Notes: generated by a model not told the origin, from the sequence alone. 64,000 nucleotides of DNA from Flaveria trinervia (GCA_025506515.1 CM046442.1:115226162-115290161); one strand, 5' to 3'; shown: positions 34,251 through 45,360, counted from the stretch's first letter. A program made the numbers and translations.

Positions 34251-34913
34251 TGTTGGACCAAAAGAACCAATGAGCCATGTCAGAAAAAACTTTAAGTCCC
34301 ACAGACATCAAAACAACTGAAGTGGTCTACAACAGCTAAACACAAAGTCTAAAGAGAAAGTCTGAAGACAAAGCCTGAAGACAACAGCTGAAGACAAAGT
34401 CTGAAGACAAAGTCTGAAGACAAAGTTCTCAGAAGTTGTCACAACAACTGAAGTAGTTCTCTTTAGTAGTTGTGATGGTTTACTTTTCAGTAGTTTGTAA
34501 TTAGTAGTTTTATATTATGTAAAACATCTGAAGTTCTTACACTTCAGATGTTATAACTTCAGTAGTTGTAATGTTAGCTTGTACTTAGCTTTTTGTGAAG
34601 GTGTCCTCAGTTGTTGTGGACATCTTTAGTAGTTTAGTTTACTTTTAGTTGTTTGTATAAATTAGTTAGCTGTCACTATCAAGTGACGTCAGCTGATGTC
34701 ACATTCCTTTATAAAAGGAATGTTGACCTAATTTCCTTGCAACTGAAGCGTGTGCATGAATGAAAACATTTTCTTTGCATAAAACTTTCTCTCTCTATAA
34801 CTGTTACTGTTTCATTGAATATTCATATTATTCTTGCTAAATTTCATCTAATTCTTGTGCTATTTCGCTGCAAATCTTAATCTAATTGATCAAACTAGAT
34901 CCCGATCCTTTCA
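34251..34913 (+). repeat. 3' LTR of D (663 bp)
   Basis: It runs from TGTTGGACC to ATCCTTTCA. Outside the shortened 13-bp array it differs from the 5' LTR by scattered changes (roughly 3-5 percent by eye), consistent with a fairly old insertion. It is followed by GTTCT, the target duplication. Confidence 0.95.
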
Positions 34914-35720
34914 GTTCTTTTGTGCACCTTAAGTTATCGCGAAGTGTAGGCAATCACCTATCCTTCTGCATTAGTACACATCCCAACCATTGATGCGAAG
35001 TATCATAGTATACCACAAAATCATCAGGTTCTGTCTGGGAGGGACAATATCGGTGCATTACACAGCATATCTTTCAGCGTTTGGAACGCATGTTCTTGTG
35101 CATGTCCCTAATCAAACTTCTTGTCTTTCTGAGTCAATAATGTTAACAGTTCGGCGATCTTCGAAAATTTTGCGATGAAACGGCGATAGTATCCGGCCAA
35201 TCCTAAGAATTGCCATATCTCCAAAGGTGTCTGGGGCGCATCCCATTTCTTCACTGCTTCAATCTTGTTGGGATCTACAAGAATCCCGTCCTTGTTAACC
35301 ACATGACCCAAAAAATTCACTTCTCGCAGCCAAAATTCACACTTCGAGAACGTGGCAAAAAGTTTCTCTTCCCTTAACAGTTCCAGTATTGCCCGAAGGT
35401 GTTCTTCATGATCCTCTTTCGATCGGGAGTAGATAAGTATATCGTCTATGAATACGATTACAAACTTATCCAAGTACGGTTTACACACCTGATTCATTAG
35501 GTCCATAAACACAGCTGGTGCGTTAGTCAACCCAATTGGCATGACCAAGAATTCATAGTGCCCATAACGAGTTCTAAACGCTGTTTTCGGTACGTCCTCC
35601 TCGAAGACCCTTAGTTGATGCTATCCAGAACGAAGGTCGATCTTCGAGAAATACGAAGCTCCTTGTAACTGATCAAACAGGTCGTCGATCCTGGGAAGAG
35701 GATACCGATTCTTCACAGTT
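34914..35720 (-). pseudogene. F pol, 5' part: reverse transcriptase
   Basis: This continues F pol after D (the first five bases are the duplicated target). The RT has LTNAPAVFMDLMNQVCKPYLDKFVIVFIDD near 35435-35530, FLGHVVNKDG, then RQFLGLAGYY-like (QFLGLAGYYRRFIAKFSK, 35170-35230) and the RNase H start with YCDAS-like sequence near 35010. Stops: TAA near 34930 and others near 35105 and 35550. At 35720 the RT frame ends abruptly in a deletion junction; the RT front, protease and gag of F are missing. Confidence 0.86.
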
Positions 35721-35736
35721 AACGAAGGTCGATCTT
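35721..35736. other. Deletion junction with copied filler (F pol to E gag)
   Basis: AACGAAGGTCGATCTT at 35721-35736 is an exact copy of 35629-35644, about 90 bases to the left. It sits between RT sequence ending CACAGTTAA and gag sequence starting TTTCCTTTTCTC. This is the typical scar of end-joining repair with templated insertion. Confidence 0.8.
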
Positions 35737-36646
35737 TCCTTTTCTCTGCTCCCCTGCCCAATACCCTTGTTCTCACCATCTCATCAGTTAGAGTGCCAGC
35801 CTTCAGAATTGCGCTCTAGATAGTAGGAGGAGCAGTTGCGGTTACCATTGCTCGGATTTAAGGCGCAAGTCCCCAAATATACCTCTCTATCCTTTTTGAT
35901 TCTGGGGTAACCTGATGCGGAACCAATCTTGCTAGATCGTGAAAACGATCGGTGTAAGCTGCGTGCCCAGCCCCCACCATAGCATGATTCCAAAACTCAT
36001 GCTCAAGTTTTTGCATCTCGTTGAGAGGACAGTACTCCTGGGTTATTAGGGCTTTGAACTTATCCCACGACATTTGCATCGCCGATTCTCTTCCCCTAGC
36101 CTGTATCTGAGTGTTCCACCAAGTTAGTGCCTTGCCCTGCAGTGAGCACGTGGCATACTTGATCCTTTGGCTGTCGAGGCATTCGCTGATGTCAATCATT
36201 GCCTCCATCTATTCAAGCCATCTAGTCAGGGCTATGGCTCCACCTTTGCCATCAAACTCTCTCGGTCTACAAGCCACAAATTCCTTGTATGAACATCCCC
36301 GTCTAGCATTCACAACCCTGGTCTCATTAGCAATCCCAGATTCATTACCGGCTGTACCACCATTCCTGGTCTCCTGATTGCTTTCATTCCCAATCGGGTT
36401 CCCATTATCCTCGTCATCATTGCCACCATCCCCGTGGGGGTCGTGATTCTGAAGAGCATTGCTCACTTGGGCCATGATAGTCGGAATCAGTGCGGCCAGC
36501 TGTTGGACAATTAAGGCTGCCATATCAGATATTCATGTACCCTGATTGTCGTTGGTAGGACCATCGCTTGTCCTTTGTGCTCTACCTCTGCCCATCGGGG
36601 CTTCACTTCCGCCACTGTTGCTGCGGGTAACTCTTCGAGGCGGCAT
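35737..36646 (-). pseudogene. gag of E, 5' part
   Basis: Minus strand from ATG at 36644-36646 (MPPRR): low-complexity N-terminus, MAALIVQQLAALIPTIMAQV (36460-36523), ARRGCSYKEFVACRPREFDG (36240-36300), then ISECLDSQRIKYATCSLQGK and EEYCPLNEMQKLEHEFWNHA-like core. Stops at 36206-36208 (TAG in WLEKMEA) and 35858-35860 (TAA after YIWGLAP). Zinc knuckles and protease are missing because of the junction at 35720. Gag function as for A. Confidence 0.87.
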
Positions 36647-37190
36647 GTTCTAATCATAAGAATAGTAAATGCATAAGTTTTAACCATTGCAAGGCACATT
36701 GTCCATGTCACATTAAGGTCTAACATTCCGGGTTAATACCATACTTATGGTTGTCACACATCGCATACAAATCGTGTAATTCTCACACCATGTATAAGTA
36801 ATGTCCAAACAGTAGTCCATCATAATAATGGCATATCCATGCATGAAATCAAGTTTAGTCTAGTGGAGGTTGCCTATTTCCTCCTCTCTCGAGGTCCCAG
36901 ATATAACCTCCTCGGGGTAAATCCCAGTGTCTAAGGTCAAGCGCAATAGATTGATAAAACAACTCGGTGCGCAGAGGGAAACGAAAGATCCGATAGAAGC
37001 ATCCCATAATAAGTGAGCACAAGGGCTCCCTCACAGGGTGAAAAGATCACGAAACAGATAGATAAACAACTCATGTAATGAGGAACACTTATGAGATATA
37101 AAATGCACACAACCCTAGCATGCAAATCTACATGAAGGTTCCTAGGTTATAGTCTAGGTCAAGTGTATTGCCTAATTCTCTATAACCAAT
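36647..37190 (-). other. 5' leader of E
   Basis: Non-coding leader homologous to 1650-2227 and 55266-55846, with a 40-base loss near 36950 compared with those copies. Nothing else is seen in it. Confidence 0.7.
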
Positions 37191-37203
37191 GGCTCTGATA
37201 CCA
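37191..37203 (-). promoter_or_regulatory. Primer binding site of E
   Basis: The minus strand reads TGGTATCAGAGCC, exact match to initiator Met tRNA, three bases from the LTR. Confidence 0.95.
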
Positions 37204-37206
37204 ATC

Positions 37207-39933
37207 TGTCACACCCCCGCTAAGAGCGGAAACACGAGGATGTAACGAGACGGGAATCGTCAGAACACATGGTAAGTGATAGAGATGCAATATAATAATT
37301 GATAACAAGCGTGTCATAACGACACCCGACAACAAGGGGACTTGTGTCATGTATAGTCAATGTTCACGACAACATAGCCATAAGCATACGCAACCAAATG
37401 ATCACACAAATATGGATATCAACATTGTAATGTATTTTTCCCACAACCTAGGAACAAGTAACAATAGAGTAATTGTTGATTTAAAACAGACTACATCAAA
37501 AGTTTTCAAAATGATAAGTTTAGCCTGAAAATGCATCCTAGGGTCTCCACTAAGGCAGCACACCTAGATCTTCAGCTAGCATGTTCACCTGAAAAGATAT
37601 GCTCAAAATGGTCAACAAAATTGTTGGTAAGCTCGCAGGTTTAAAAGTAAATAAGTATTGATGCTGCATAAAGTTGTTTCAGAATACCGTGCATACAGTT
37701 ATAAGTAAGCAAAATCACATGACAAGAGCTTTACAACCAAACCTAACAAAGAATCTTGTCGGAATATATTCACCCAAGGCCCGGTCCTGGCATCTGTTGG
37801 TACTAACTAGTATACCAACACGAGGGTGGGGGTGTCAACCCAAATAGTACTACCAATACCTATCTGTTGGTTTCCACACTAGAATTAAATGGTTGTAAGA
37901 AAGAACAACAAAGCAGACTCAAGCATGTATGAGATAAGTACTCACAAAATAGTAGCACGTTGATTCCAAGTAAGTAAATTGTATGTAAGTTGAACAGCAT
38001 AGAAAACGGGCGAGCATACTTTTCCCCCATGTTTGTAAATGTTTGTAAAGTAGCATAGGCATAAAAAGGGGCCACGAAACTAACGTGTTAAGTGGTAAGT
38101 ATGAATGATCAAGTTCCCAACGGTTGTATGCAATGAACAGTCAAACACAAATTAACAATTAATGTTTAGCATAAATGATATGTATAAAGCATATAATAAT
38201 GTTTGGTCGGTTCGGGTTATATCGGTTCGGTCGTGGGTAACACACAATCAAGCAGACACACGTATCAGATTTTATGTAGATCCAAGTACTAAGAGTAGTC
38301 GTCATTGCTAATGACATCCGTATAAAGATCCCATTGTTATAAAAGATAGTACTTGTTAAATATTTGTAGTCCCAAATAGGTTGTCAATAATTGTAAAATG
38401 TTAGGTTGATTTAAATTGAATTAGTATGTGCATGTTGATAGTGTTGACTTTAATCTTTGTGGTCAAGCAATGACACTTTTATTGATGTTACCTTATCATC
38501 ACAAGACATTCAGGAAGGGAATTCACACACGCACGCATCATCAGTCACACAACAGGACCAGACGCTCGACTCAACACTCCATTCGTACGAATCAACCTTC
38601 AATCATACGAATCAGCTTCATTCGCACGATTGAACCTTCATTCGTACGACTGGCATTCAGTCATACCACACAACACTCAATCGCACAACTTAATCTCCAT
38701 TCACACGAATCAACCTTCATTCGTACGAATCAGTTTCATTCGCACGATTGAACCTTCATTCGTACGATTGAACCTTCATTCGTACGATTGAACCTTCATT
38801 CGTACGATTGGCCTTCAGTCGTGCGCTACACGCACAGTCGCATACGTTCATTCGGTCGTAGGACTTAATCGCACACCACGTTCATCCGTATAGACTCAAT
38901 CGCACACCACATTCATCCGTATTGACTCGATCGCACACCACATTCATCCGCATTGAATCGATCGCACGTAACATTTGATCGCACGACTCAGTCGCATGAC
39001 ATTCCCAGTCGCATGACTCAGTCGCCCGAATGACACAGTCGCATAACTCGGTCGCACAACTCAACCAGTCGCACGGCTCAGTCGCATGACAGACCCAGTC
39101 GCCTGAACTGCAGGTTCACGACTGCTGAAGTGCAGAGCAGCCTTTGGTTGCCCCGAGTATGGGTTTTATACCACAAGGACTACCAGAATCACACAACAAA
39201 CACACACAAACAAGAAGCACACGCAGAAAGACACCGCACGCATCCACACGACCTCATGTGTTCGAGTTGACCCGAACACCCGAAACCCTAGAAATGGACA
39301 GCAATAAATAAAACAAGAAATGGACAACCAAGGTCGTCTACCTGCAAGGATGGGGTAGGCTAGGTTGTAGACGAAGCCTAGACGAAGAAAACGAGGCCAA
39401 ATGGAGTGTTTTTGGTGCAAAAGTGAAGAAGATAGGTGATAAAGAAGAAAGTGAAGAAGAAGTGAAGAAAGTGAAGAAGAAGTGAAGAAGAAGTGAAGAA
39501 AGTGAAGAAGAAGTGAAGAAGATGAAGAAAATGGCTGGGAATGGGGTTTTTATACCCATCTCAATTTTGCAAAATGTCAATTTTAGTCCCTGCACTTAGC
39601 CCCTGAGTTCCCAAAGTTTGTTTCGGTTGAAAATGACTTTAAAATGTTCGTTATATTAATGTTAAAAATGTGTTTAATGGTAATTAATAACTTAAAATGG
39701 TTTTATTACTGGAAATGGTTATAAGTAAAATGATATTATATTTAGTGATAATGATGATGAAATTTATAAAAGGTTCAGGTTTAGCACACGTTCACGAAGG
39801 AAGTACAGGCACAAGGATAATAAAGCAAGTATGAGCTCCATAACATGAATTCAGGAAGAAGAGGAAGAACAATCAAGAAACAATTGATGGTTAATTATGT
39901 TGTTTGACGGATCTTAAGGTGACGGATGTCACA
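37207..39933 (-). repeat. 5' LTR of E (2727 bp)
   Basis: TGTCACACCCCCGC to GACGGATGTCACA, then AACAA (target duplication). It shares private substitutions with 5438-6507. A local triplication of the 20-bp unit ATTGAACCTTCATTCGTACG lies near 38740-38800. GAAGAAGTGAAGAAA repeats (39425-39530) are expanded just downstream of the TATA box. An 84-codon ORF on the transcript strand lies at 39166-39420. Confidence 0.93.
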
Positions 39934-40272
39934 AACAACACCAAAGCATCATCATTTTCTAGCGGTCAACCTCAACCTCAACAGCAACAACAGCTAGTTC
40001 AGCAACAACGGAGGTTCGACAATAATCATAACTTCAACCAAATGACTCCAAATAATCAAGGACCCAGTGGTTATGGTGGTAACATCCAAGTGTACTCGGT
40101 GGAGTTACCATCATGTGGATAACTTCAAGTGTCAACGCTGTGAAAAAGTTGGACACGCTGCTAAGGATTGTCGTGGTGAGCTGGTAAGGAGGCCACAACA
40201 ACCTCAGGAAACTCCCAAAGGTTGTTTTGAATGTGGGAAAGACAGGCATTATAGGCGAAACTACCACAACTA
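39934..40272 (+). pseudogene. gag of B, second part: linker and zinc knuckles
   Basis: Gag of B resumes exactly where E entered. It has a Ser/Gln-rich linker (QPQPQQQQQLVQQQRRFDNN), then the cysteine block, broken by small losses near 40060-40115, knuckle 1 CQRCEKVGHAAKDC intact, and knuckle 2 changed to CFECGKDRHYRRNY (last Cys lost). TAA ends the frame at 40270-40272. Confidence 0.87.
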
Positions 40273-40997
40273 AGGAGAAATGGTAATGGCAACAACAACA
40301 ACAACAACAACAGTAATAATAACAATGGTGGCAATGGTACTGGTAATGGCGGCAACAAGGATGGAGCCAAGGGGAGAGCCTTCATCATTGGCTAAGGTGA
40401 GGCTCTAAATGATACCACAACTGTTACTGGTAGGTTCTCTTTTAATGGTTGTTTTACGACAGTACTATTCGATATTGGAGCCGATAGGAGTTTCGTGTCC
40501 TTAAAGTTCTGTAGTCTTTTAAGTGATATACCCTCTGCTTTAGAACCTAAATACACCGTGGAATTAACTGACGGTAAACAGATCCATGTAACGCATATCC
40601 TTAAAGACTGTAAGATAGAACTTGCTGGTCATACTTTCGCTATAGATCTTATGCCTGTTACGCTGCGGAGTTTTGATGTTGTGATAGGCATGGATTGGCT
40701 CTCTAGAAAGCAAGCGGAAGTCATATGTCATGAGAAGATCATACGAATCCCTGTTGGTGACAAAATCCTTACAGTCAAAGGTGATAGGAGTGGTGTTATG
40801 ATAGGAATCATCTCATACATGAAAGCCCAAAAGTTATTAAGAAAGGGTCGTGTGGCTATTCAAGCACTCGTAACCAATAAGCAAGCGGATAAAAGGAGAA
40901 TAGAGGATATTCCCATAGTGCGCGATTTTCCAGAGGTGTTTCCAGAGGATCTTCCTGGATTACCATCTCACCGCCAAGTGGAATTCCAGATTGAGTT
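40273..40997 (+). pseudogene. Protease of B, then truncation
   Basis: After an Asn-rich tract comes an aspartic protease whose active site reads DIGAD (Thr to Ile) near 40471, then SFVSLKFCSLLSDIPSALEP, MDWLSRKQAEVICHEK and the RT lead-in PEVFPEDLPGLPSHRQVEFQIE. A TAA lies near 40396. At 40994-40997 (AGTT) the sequence jumps from the RT lead-in into the last 136 bases of the family P LTR, so nearly all of pol and most of the 3' LTR are deleted. Confidence 0.9.
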
Positions 40998-41129
40998 TAA
41001 AGTTTATACTTGGTTGATTTTATTTTAATTATGGCATATAGAGTCGTTCTGAGTAACTATTGACTGTGATCCTGGTTTGTTCACACGCCTCGTAGTAAAA
41101 CTCCGCACGTGGATTTTGAGTGTCTGACA
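40994..41129 (+). repeat. 3' LTR remnant of B
   Basis: This matches the last part of the family P LTR (GTTTAAAGTTTATACTTGG to GGATTTTGAG), ending in a damaged TGTCTGACA (family form GTGTGACA). It is joined directly to pol by a 4-base microhomology and abuts the microsatellite. Confidence 0.88.
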
Positions 41130-41570
41130 AATAACAATAACGATAGCGATAGCGATAGCGATAGCGATAGCGATAGCGATAGCGATAGCGATAGCGATAG
41201 CGATAGCGATACCGATACCGATACCGATAGCGATACCGATACCGATACCGATAGCGATACCGATACCGATACCGAAACCGATACCGATACCGATACCGAT
41301 ACCGATACGATACCGATACCGATACCGATACCGATACCGATACCGATACGATACCGATAACGATAACGGTAACGATAACGGTAACGATAACGGTAACGAT
41401 AACGATAGCGATACCGATACCGATACCGATACCGTACCGATACCACTACCGATAACGATAACGATAACGATAACAATAACGATAACGATAAGGATAACGA
41501 TAATGATAACGACAACGACAACGATAACGATAATGATAACGATAACGATAACGATAACGATAACGATAAC
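41130..41570. repeat. Hexanucleotide microsatellite GATA(G/C/A)C, 440 bp
   Basis: It forms blocks of GATAGC (about 41141-41210), GATACC with some GATAGC (41210-41350), GATAAC/GGTAAC (41355-41405), GATACC again (41405-41450) and GATAAC (41455-41570). ATAAC occurs at both edges (41131-41135 and 41566-41570). The long Ser-Asp, Thr-Asp and Arg-Tyr frames are by-products. It lies exactly between the LTR end of B and the LTR start of G. Confidence 0.96.
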
Positions 41571-42922
41571 TGTGACATCCGGTAAATTTCCGTTATCAAA
41601 CTACGTTAGTTCCGTTGAGTCTTGCATACACGTGTCGTAAGCACACACTAGTTGTCGTTTAACGTTGGTGACCTAATAATAATTAATAATGTTACATTAT
41701 TAATAATCTAATTGATTATGTGATTATGGTATTATGTTTATGTGTTTGCATGTTTTAAATGTTAATTAGGAAATTAATTGCGTAACGTGGAAACGTGCCT
41801 ATTTATTCGTATGTCTTGTGTTTTTATAAAGATAAAATATATAATGATTATCATTAGTTTATATCTTTATATTATTAAGTGAAAAACACTTTACAAAGAG
41901 TTTAAAAGTTTAAATTTTTATAAAATACAAAACACAAGGGTTTAAATGGTAAATATGCAAAATTAAATTAATTAAAACACAAAAACCCTAGCCCCCACAC
42001 CCCATCAGCCGCGAATCAACCTCTCACACCCTCTCCACTTGGAAATAAGCCTAGAAACAACCAATTGGCTACGGATTTTGATCGATTACAAGCAATACAA
42101 CAAGTTAGCAACATCAAATCGTGTTCCTTTGCAAGAATTGGTTAGTTTTGGTGTTTTTATGGATTTCTTGTTAGGGCTGAACCCTAATTCGTTTATGGAT
42201 CTTCCTGTGGTCGAAATTGATGTTAATTGATGATGTTAGTATGTTAGTTGGATTGAATACATGTTGTTTAACGTTGATTATGCATGAATTGTATGTTTTT
42301 AATGGATTGATTATGAAATTTGGGTAGTACTACTGGGTTTGACGAGCCCCACGTGTGTGACTCAAGGTCAACCTGGTGCAATTTATCCTATTGAACATTG
42401 TCACGACCTGTTAAGTCGTGACAGGAGGCAACAATGTAACACAGTCAGCTTCAATTGCGAAATCACTATGAGTTAATATTTATTGTTAATGGACTAGCTA
42501 TCTGTTACAATGCACTACTTTTATATCTTTATTATTAAACTGCTTATGTTTGAATATCACTCTTGAACTCACCAACCATTGTGTTGACACTTTAGTATGC
42601 TATTCTCGGGTCATTAGCTTGCTTGCCATTAGGAGCACCACATGGTTTCACTTGCATCCTAAGACTCGGTCTTCAAGACATTTTTATTGTTTTAATGGTT
42701 AATGTTTACTCTTTTGGGTTGGCGCCTGTTTTGCCATAGTATACAAATTTATTTCTTTGGGTTGTTTTACAAAACGCTTCCGCACAGTTTGAAGTTTATA
42801 CTTTGGTTGATTTTATTTTAATTATGGCATATAGAGTCGTTCTCAGTAACTATTGACTGTGATCCTGGTTTGTTCACATGCCTCGCGGTAAAACTCCGCA
42901 CGTGGATTTTGAGGGTGTGACA
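41571..42922 (+). repeat. 5' LTR of G with 1.4-kb internal deletion
   Basis: It starts TGTGACATCCGG and ends GGGTGTGACA but is only 1352 bp. At 42315-42317 (GAA) it jumps from the sequence matching C 7250 to that matching C 8648, a loss of about 1.4 kb with 3-base microhomology. Confidence 0.92.
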
Positions 42923-42925
42923 GAT

Positions 42926-42938
42926 TGGTATCAGAGCC
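42926..42938 (+). promoter_or_regulatory. Primer binding site of G
   Basis: TGGTATCAGAGCC, exact match to initiator Met tRNA, three bases after the LTR. Confidence 0.95.
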
Positions 42939-43061
42939 ATTGGTTATAGGGAACTAGGTTGCATACACACTAGACTATAACCGCACCCAGTTAGTTAGTT
43001 ACCTGTGCCTTATTCTCATCTACTGTATACTCATTGGCATACATGTCACACTCTCTGCAGC

Positions 43062-43746
43062 ATGGCATCATCAACGACAGCTCCGGGTAAGCGACCTGAA
43101 TCACCTTCACGATCTGAATCCCCACCTCCCGCACCTGTACCTGACAATGGATTCGATTGGCCCCGACTAGCTTATCCTCGAGAGGAGATTGACTGGGACC
43201 AACCTTTTGCATTGATAGAGCGTGACCCTCCACGAGACTGGATTTTCTATCCTAGATTCGTTGATCATATTATGTACAGGGAGCGCGTACCAATCCTGAG
43301 GCCCAGGACTAGGAACAACGCCGATCAACCAATGCCTTCACTCCCACGGACGGTGCAGTCCAACGAGCAACTGATTGCTGCACTGGACACCGAGCAGCAT
43401 TGAGTCAGGCGGCTCACAGGTGATGTCTGTACACTGCAGCATGAGGTGTACAAACTGAGACATCAAATGGATGAACACGAGGAGCAACACGGAAGACCCT
43501 AAACGGGTGTCACCATATGGAAGATGGTCTCATAGCACTCTGAGGGCGCGTGACTGCTCATGAACAGCGGGACGCCAAAGCTGATAATAGGATTGCTATC
43601 TTAAAAGCCCAACTAGAAACGCTTCAAATTGCTATAGCTCCTGCTCTTGCAGCAGACCCTGAGGATGAGGATCCCGAGGAGGAACACGAGGAGGAGGAAC
43701 CGAAGGAGATGGAGGATGACAGTGATGGGTCAGATGTTGTCGATTG
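43062..43746 (+). pseudogene. ORF0 of G
   Basis: Homologue of the C protein at 9395-10092. MASSTTAPGKRPESPSRSES, DNGFDWPRLAYPREEIDWDQ, RDWIFYPRFVDHIMYRERVP, then a helical part and an acidic tail EDEDPEEEHEEEEPKEMEDD. Breaks: CAA to TGA at 43401-43403 and a one-base loss near 43490. The conserved blocks and the same place between primer site and gag argue that this was a real gene of the family. Function unknown. A 274-base non-coding spacer (43747-44020) separates it from gag. Confidence 0.7.
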
Positions 43747-44020
43747 ACTTTCTTTATATGACGTAGACTACGTAGTGTTTTTATTTTTGAAACCTATGTG
43801 GGAAGGGTTGTTTCCCCACACAAACGACAAACTTAAATTTTGACATTGATAAATACATTGTGACTCATTTACAATTTATTTACTTTGGTTATCATTTTTG
43901 TTATGAATGTTATGCTCGTGATGATTCATTATTTCTTTTATTTACTCTTTACTGTACTTCAATGAGATAAATGTGTTTGATGTTACTCATTATTGTATTT
44001 GTGAATGTAAAGTGAAAAGA

Positions 44021-44187
44021 ATGGATGCCCGTGGACGTGGACGTGGACATGGCCGTGGATGCGGACGTGGACGTGGCACTGGAGAACAGGGCGATGGTGC
44101 TATTAACATAACCCCCACAGAATTAGCTGCTCTAATTATGAGCATGTTCAGGCGGCAGTGGCTGCTGCCCAGACGGTCAGCCAGCAG
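44021..44187 (+). pseudogene. gag exon 1 of G
   Basis: MDARGRGRGHGRGCGRGRG, then EQGDGAINITPTELAALI, the full form of the N-terminus. One-base losses near 44139 and 44174 break the Ala-rich helix. It ends at CAG|GTAAAC. See the matching exon in C. Confidence 0.65.
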
Positions 44188-44268
44188 GTAAACAATGATA
44201 GAAAGATAAATCTGATATCCTTAATAACTGTATGGGATGTCTGATTAATGGGTGTTGTGTTACAACAG
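44188..44268 (+). other. Apparent 81-nt intron inside gag of G
   Basis: GTAAACAATGATAG to GTTACAACAG, one base shorter than in C. It has CTGAT as a possible branch point about 27 bases before the acceptor. Splice sites and phase are the same as in C. Differences from C are mostly single substitutions. Confidence 0.55.
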
Positions 44269-45360
44269 GACCACCGGTGTGTACCTACAAGTCCTTTATG
44301 GACAGTAAACCACACACCTACAGCGGTACTGATGATGCTGTAGGGCTTGTACGATGGTTTGAGAAGACGGCGTCTGTCTTCTCCAAATGCAACTGTCCAC
44401 CTGCTGATCAAGTGAAGTATGCCACTGGGACTTAGAGGGTGCTGCTCTGTCTTGGTGGAACGCGCAAATCCAGATGCTAGGACAAGCGATGGCGAATGGG
44501 CTTCCATGGGATGAGTTCAAAACAATGATGACTGAGGAGTACTGTCCTCGCAATGAAGTGCAGAAGCTAGAGATGGAGTTCTGGCAACTGAAGATGCACG
44601 GCTCGGAAATCGAGGCCTACACCACCAGACCCCATGAACTAGCAACTTTGTGCCCGGGAATGGTGAATGAAGTGCATAAGAGAGTGGAGCATTACATACG
44701 GGGATTAGTACCTGAAATTCAAAGTATGGTAACTGCTTCCAACCCCACCACAATTCAGCAAGCCATCCAGTTAGCTCATAAGCTAACTGACCAAGCCATG
44801 GAGCGATGACGTCTACCCAAGCAGGGCGTTGTGGCAAGCGTGCCCGACAACAAAAGATAGTGGGATAGTGCCAACAAAACCAAAGTATCATCATCTTCTA
44901 GCGGTCAACCTCAACCTCAACAGCAACAACAGCCAGTTCAGCAACAACGGAGGTTCGACAATAACCGTAACTTCAACCAAACGGCTGCAAATTATCAAGG
45001 ACCCAGTGGTTATGGTGGTAGACATCCGAAGTGCACTCAGTGTAATTACCATCATGTGGGAAGGTGTGATAACTTCAAGTGTCAACGTTGTGGAAAAATT
45101 GGACACGCTGCTAAGGATTATCGTGGTAAACTGGTAAGGAGGCCATAACAACCTCAGGAAACTCCCAAAGGTTGTTTTGAATGTGGGAAAGGGCATTACA
45201 GGCGAAACTGCCTACAACTAAGGAGAAATGGTAATGGCAACAACAACAACGGTAATAACAACAACGGTGGCAATGGTACTGGTAATGGGGGCAACAAAGA
45301 TGGAGCCAAGGGGAGAGCCTTCGTCATTGGCTCAGGTGAGGCTCTAAATGATCCCACAAC
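44269..45360 (+). pseudogene. gag exon 2 of G: core and zinc knuckles
   Basis: PPVCTYKSFMDSKPHTYSGT, then the core with SWWNAQIQMLG and EEYCPRNEVQKLEMEFW. A one-base loss near 44431 shifts the frame; TGA at 44807-44809 is shared with C; further stops near 44860 and 45148. The knuckles are damaged: the first ends KDY instead of KDC, and the second is one residue short (CGKGHYRRNC). An Asn-rich linker follows. Confidence 0.88.

Larger units (their letters stand above)
23040..34913 (+). mobile_element. Element D: Sirevirus-like Ty1/copia element (11.9 kb)
   Basis: It is flanked by an exact duplication GTTCT (23035-23039 and 34914-34918), with LTRs starting TGTTGGACC and ending CTTTCA. The order gag, protease, integrase, RT, RNase H is that of Ty1/copia. 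The long region with a large ORF after pol, and a gag with a long C-terminal part, are features of the Sirevirus (SIRE/Maximus) group. It was inserted into the RNase H region of F pol. All frames carry stops. The primer site and the start of gag are missing. Confidence 0.93.
5438..39933 (-). mobile_element. E/F complex: two family M elements fused, with C and D nested
   Basis: The outer ends belong to one insertion (E): AAGAA at 5433-5437 before the left LTR and AACAA at 39934-39938 after the right LTR, and joining B across them restores continuous gag. Inside, E's left LTR is cut at 18652 by the complete LTR of a second family M element (F), whose right half is missing. F pol is joined to E gag at about 35720. 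Diagnostic substitutions pair 5438-6507 with 37207-39933 (both have GCATAGAAAACGGGCGAGC), whereas 18653-21262 has GAAAATGGGTGAGC. C and D are later insertions in E's LTR and F pol. Confidence 0.82.

Noticed and set aside
18653..39933. Reading 18653-39933 as one simple family M element
   Set aside because: LTR diagnostic substitutions do not pair, the left flank CGACA does not match the right flank AACAA, and AAGAA at 5433 does; the fusion model fits better.
41081..41599. Long frames with Ser-Asp, Thr-Asp, Ser-Leu and Arg-Tyr repeats
   Set aside because: Translations of a hexanucleotide microsatellite; no start context or homologue.
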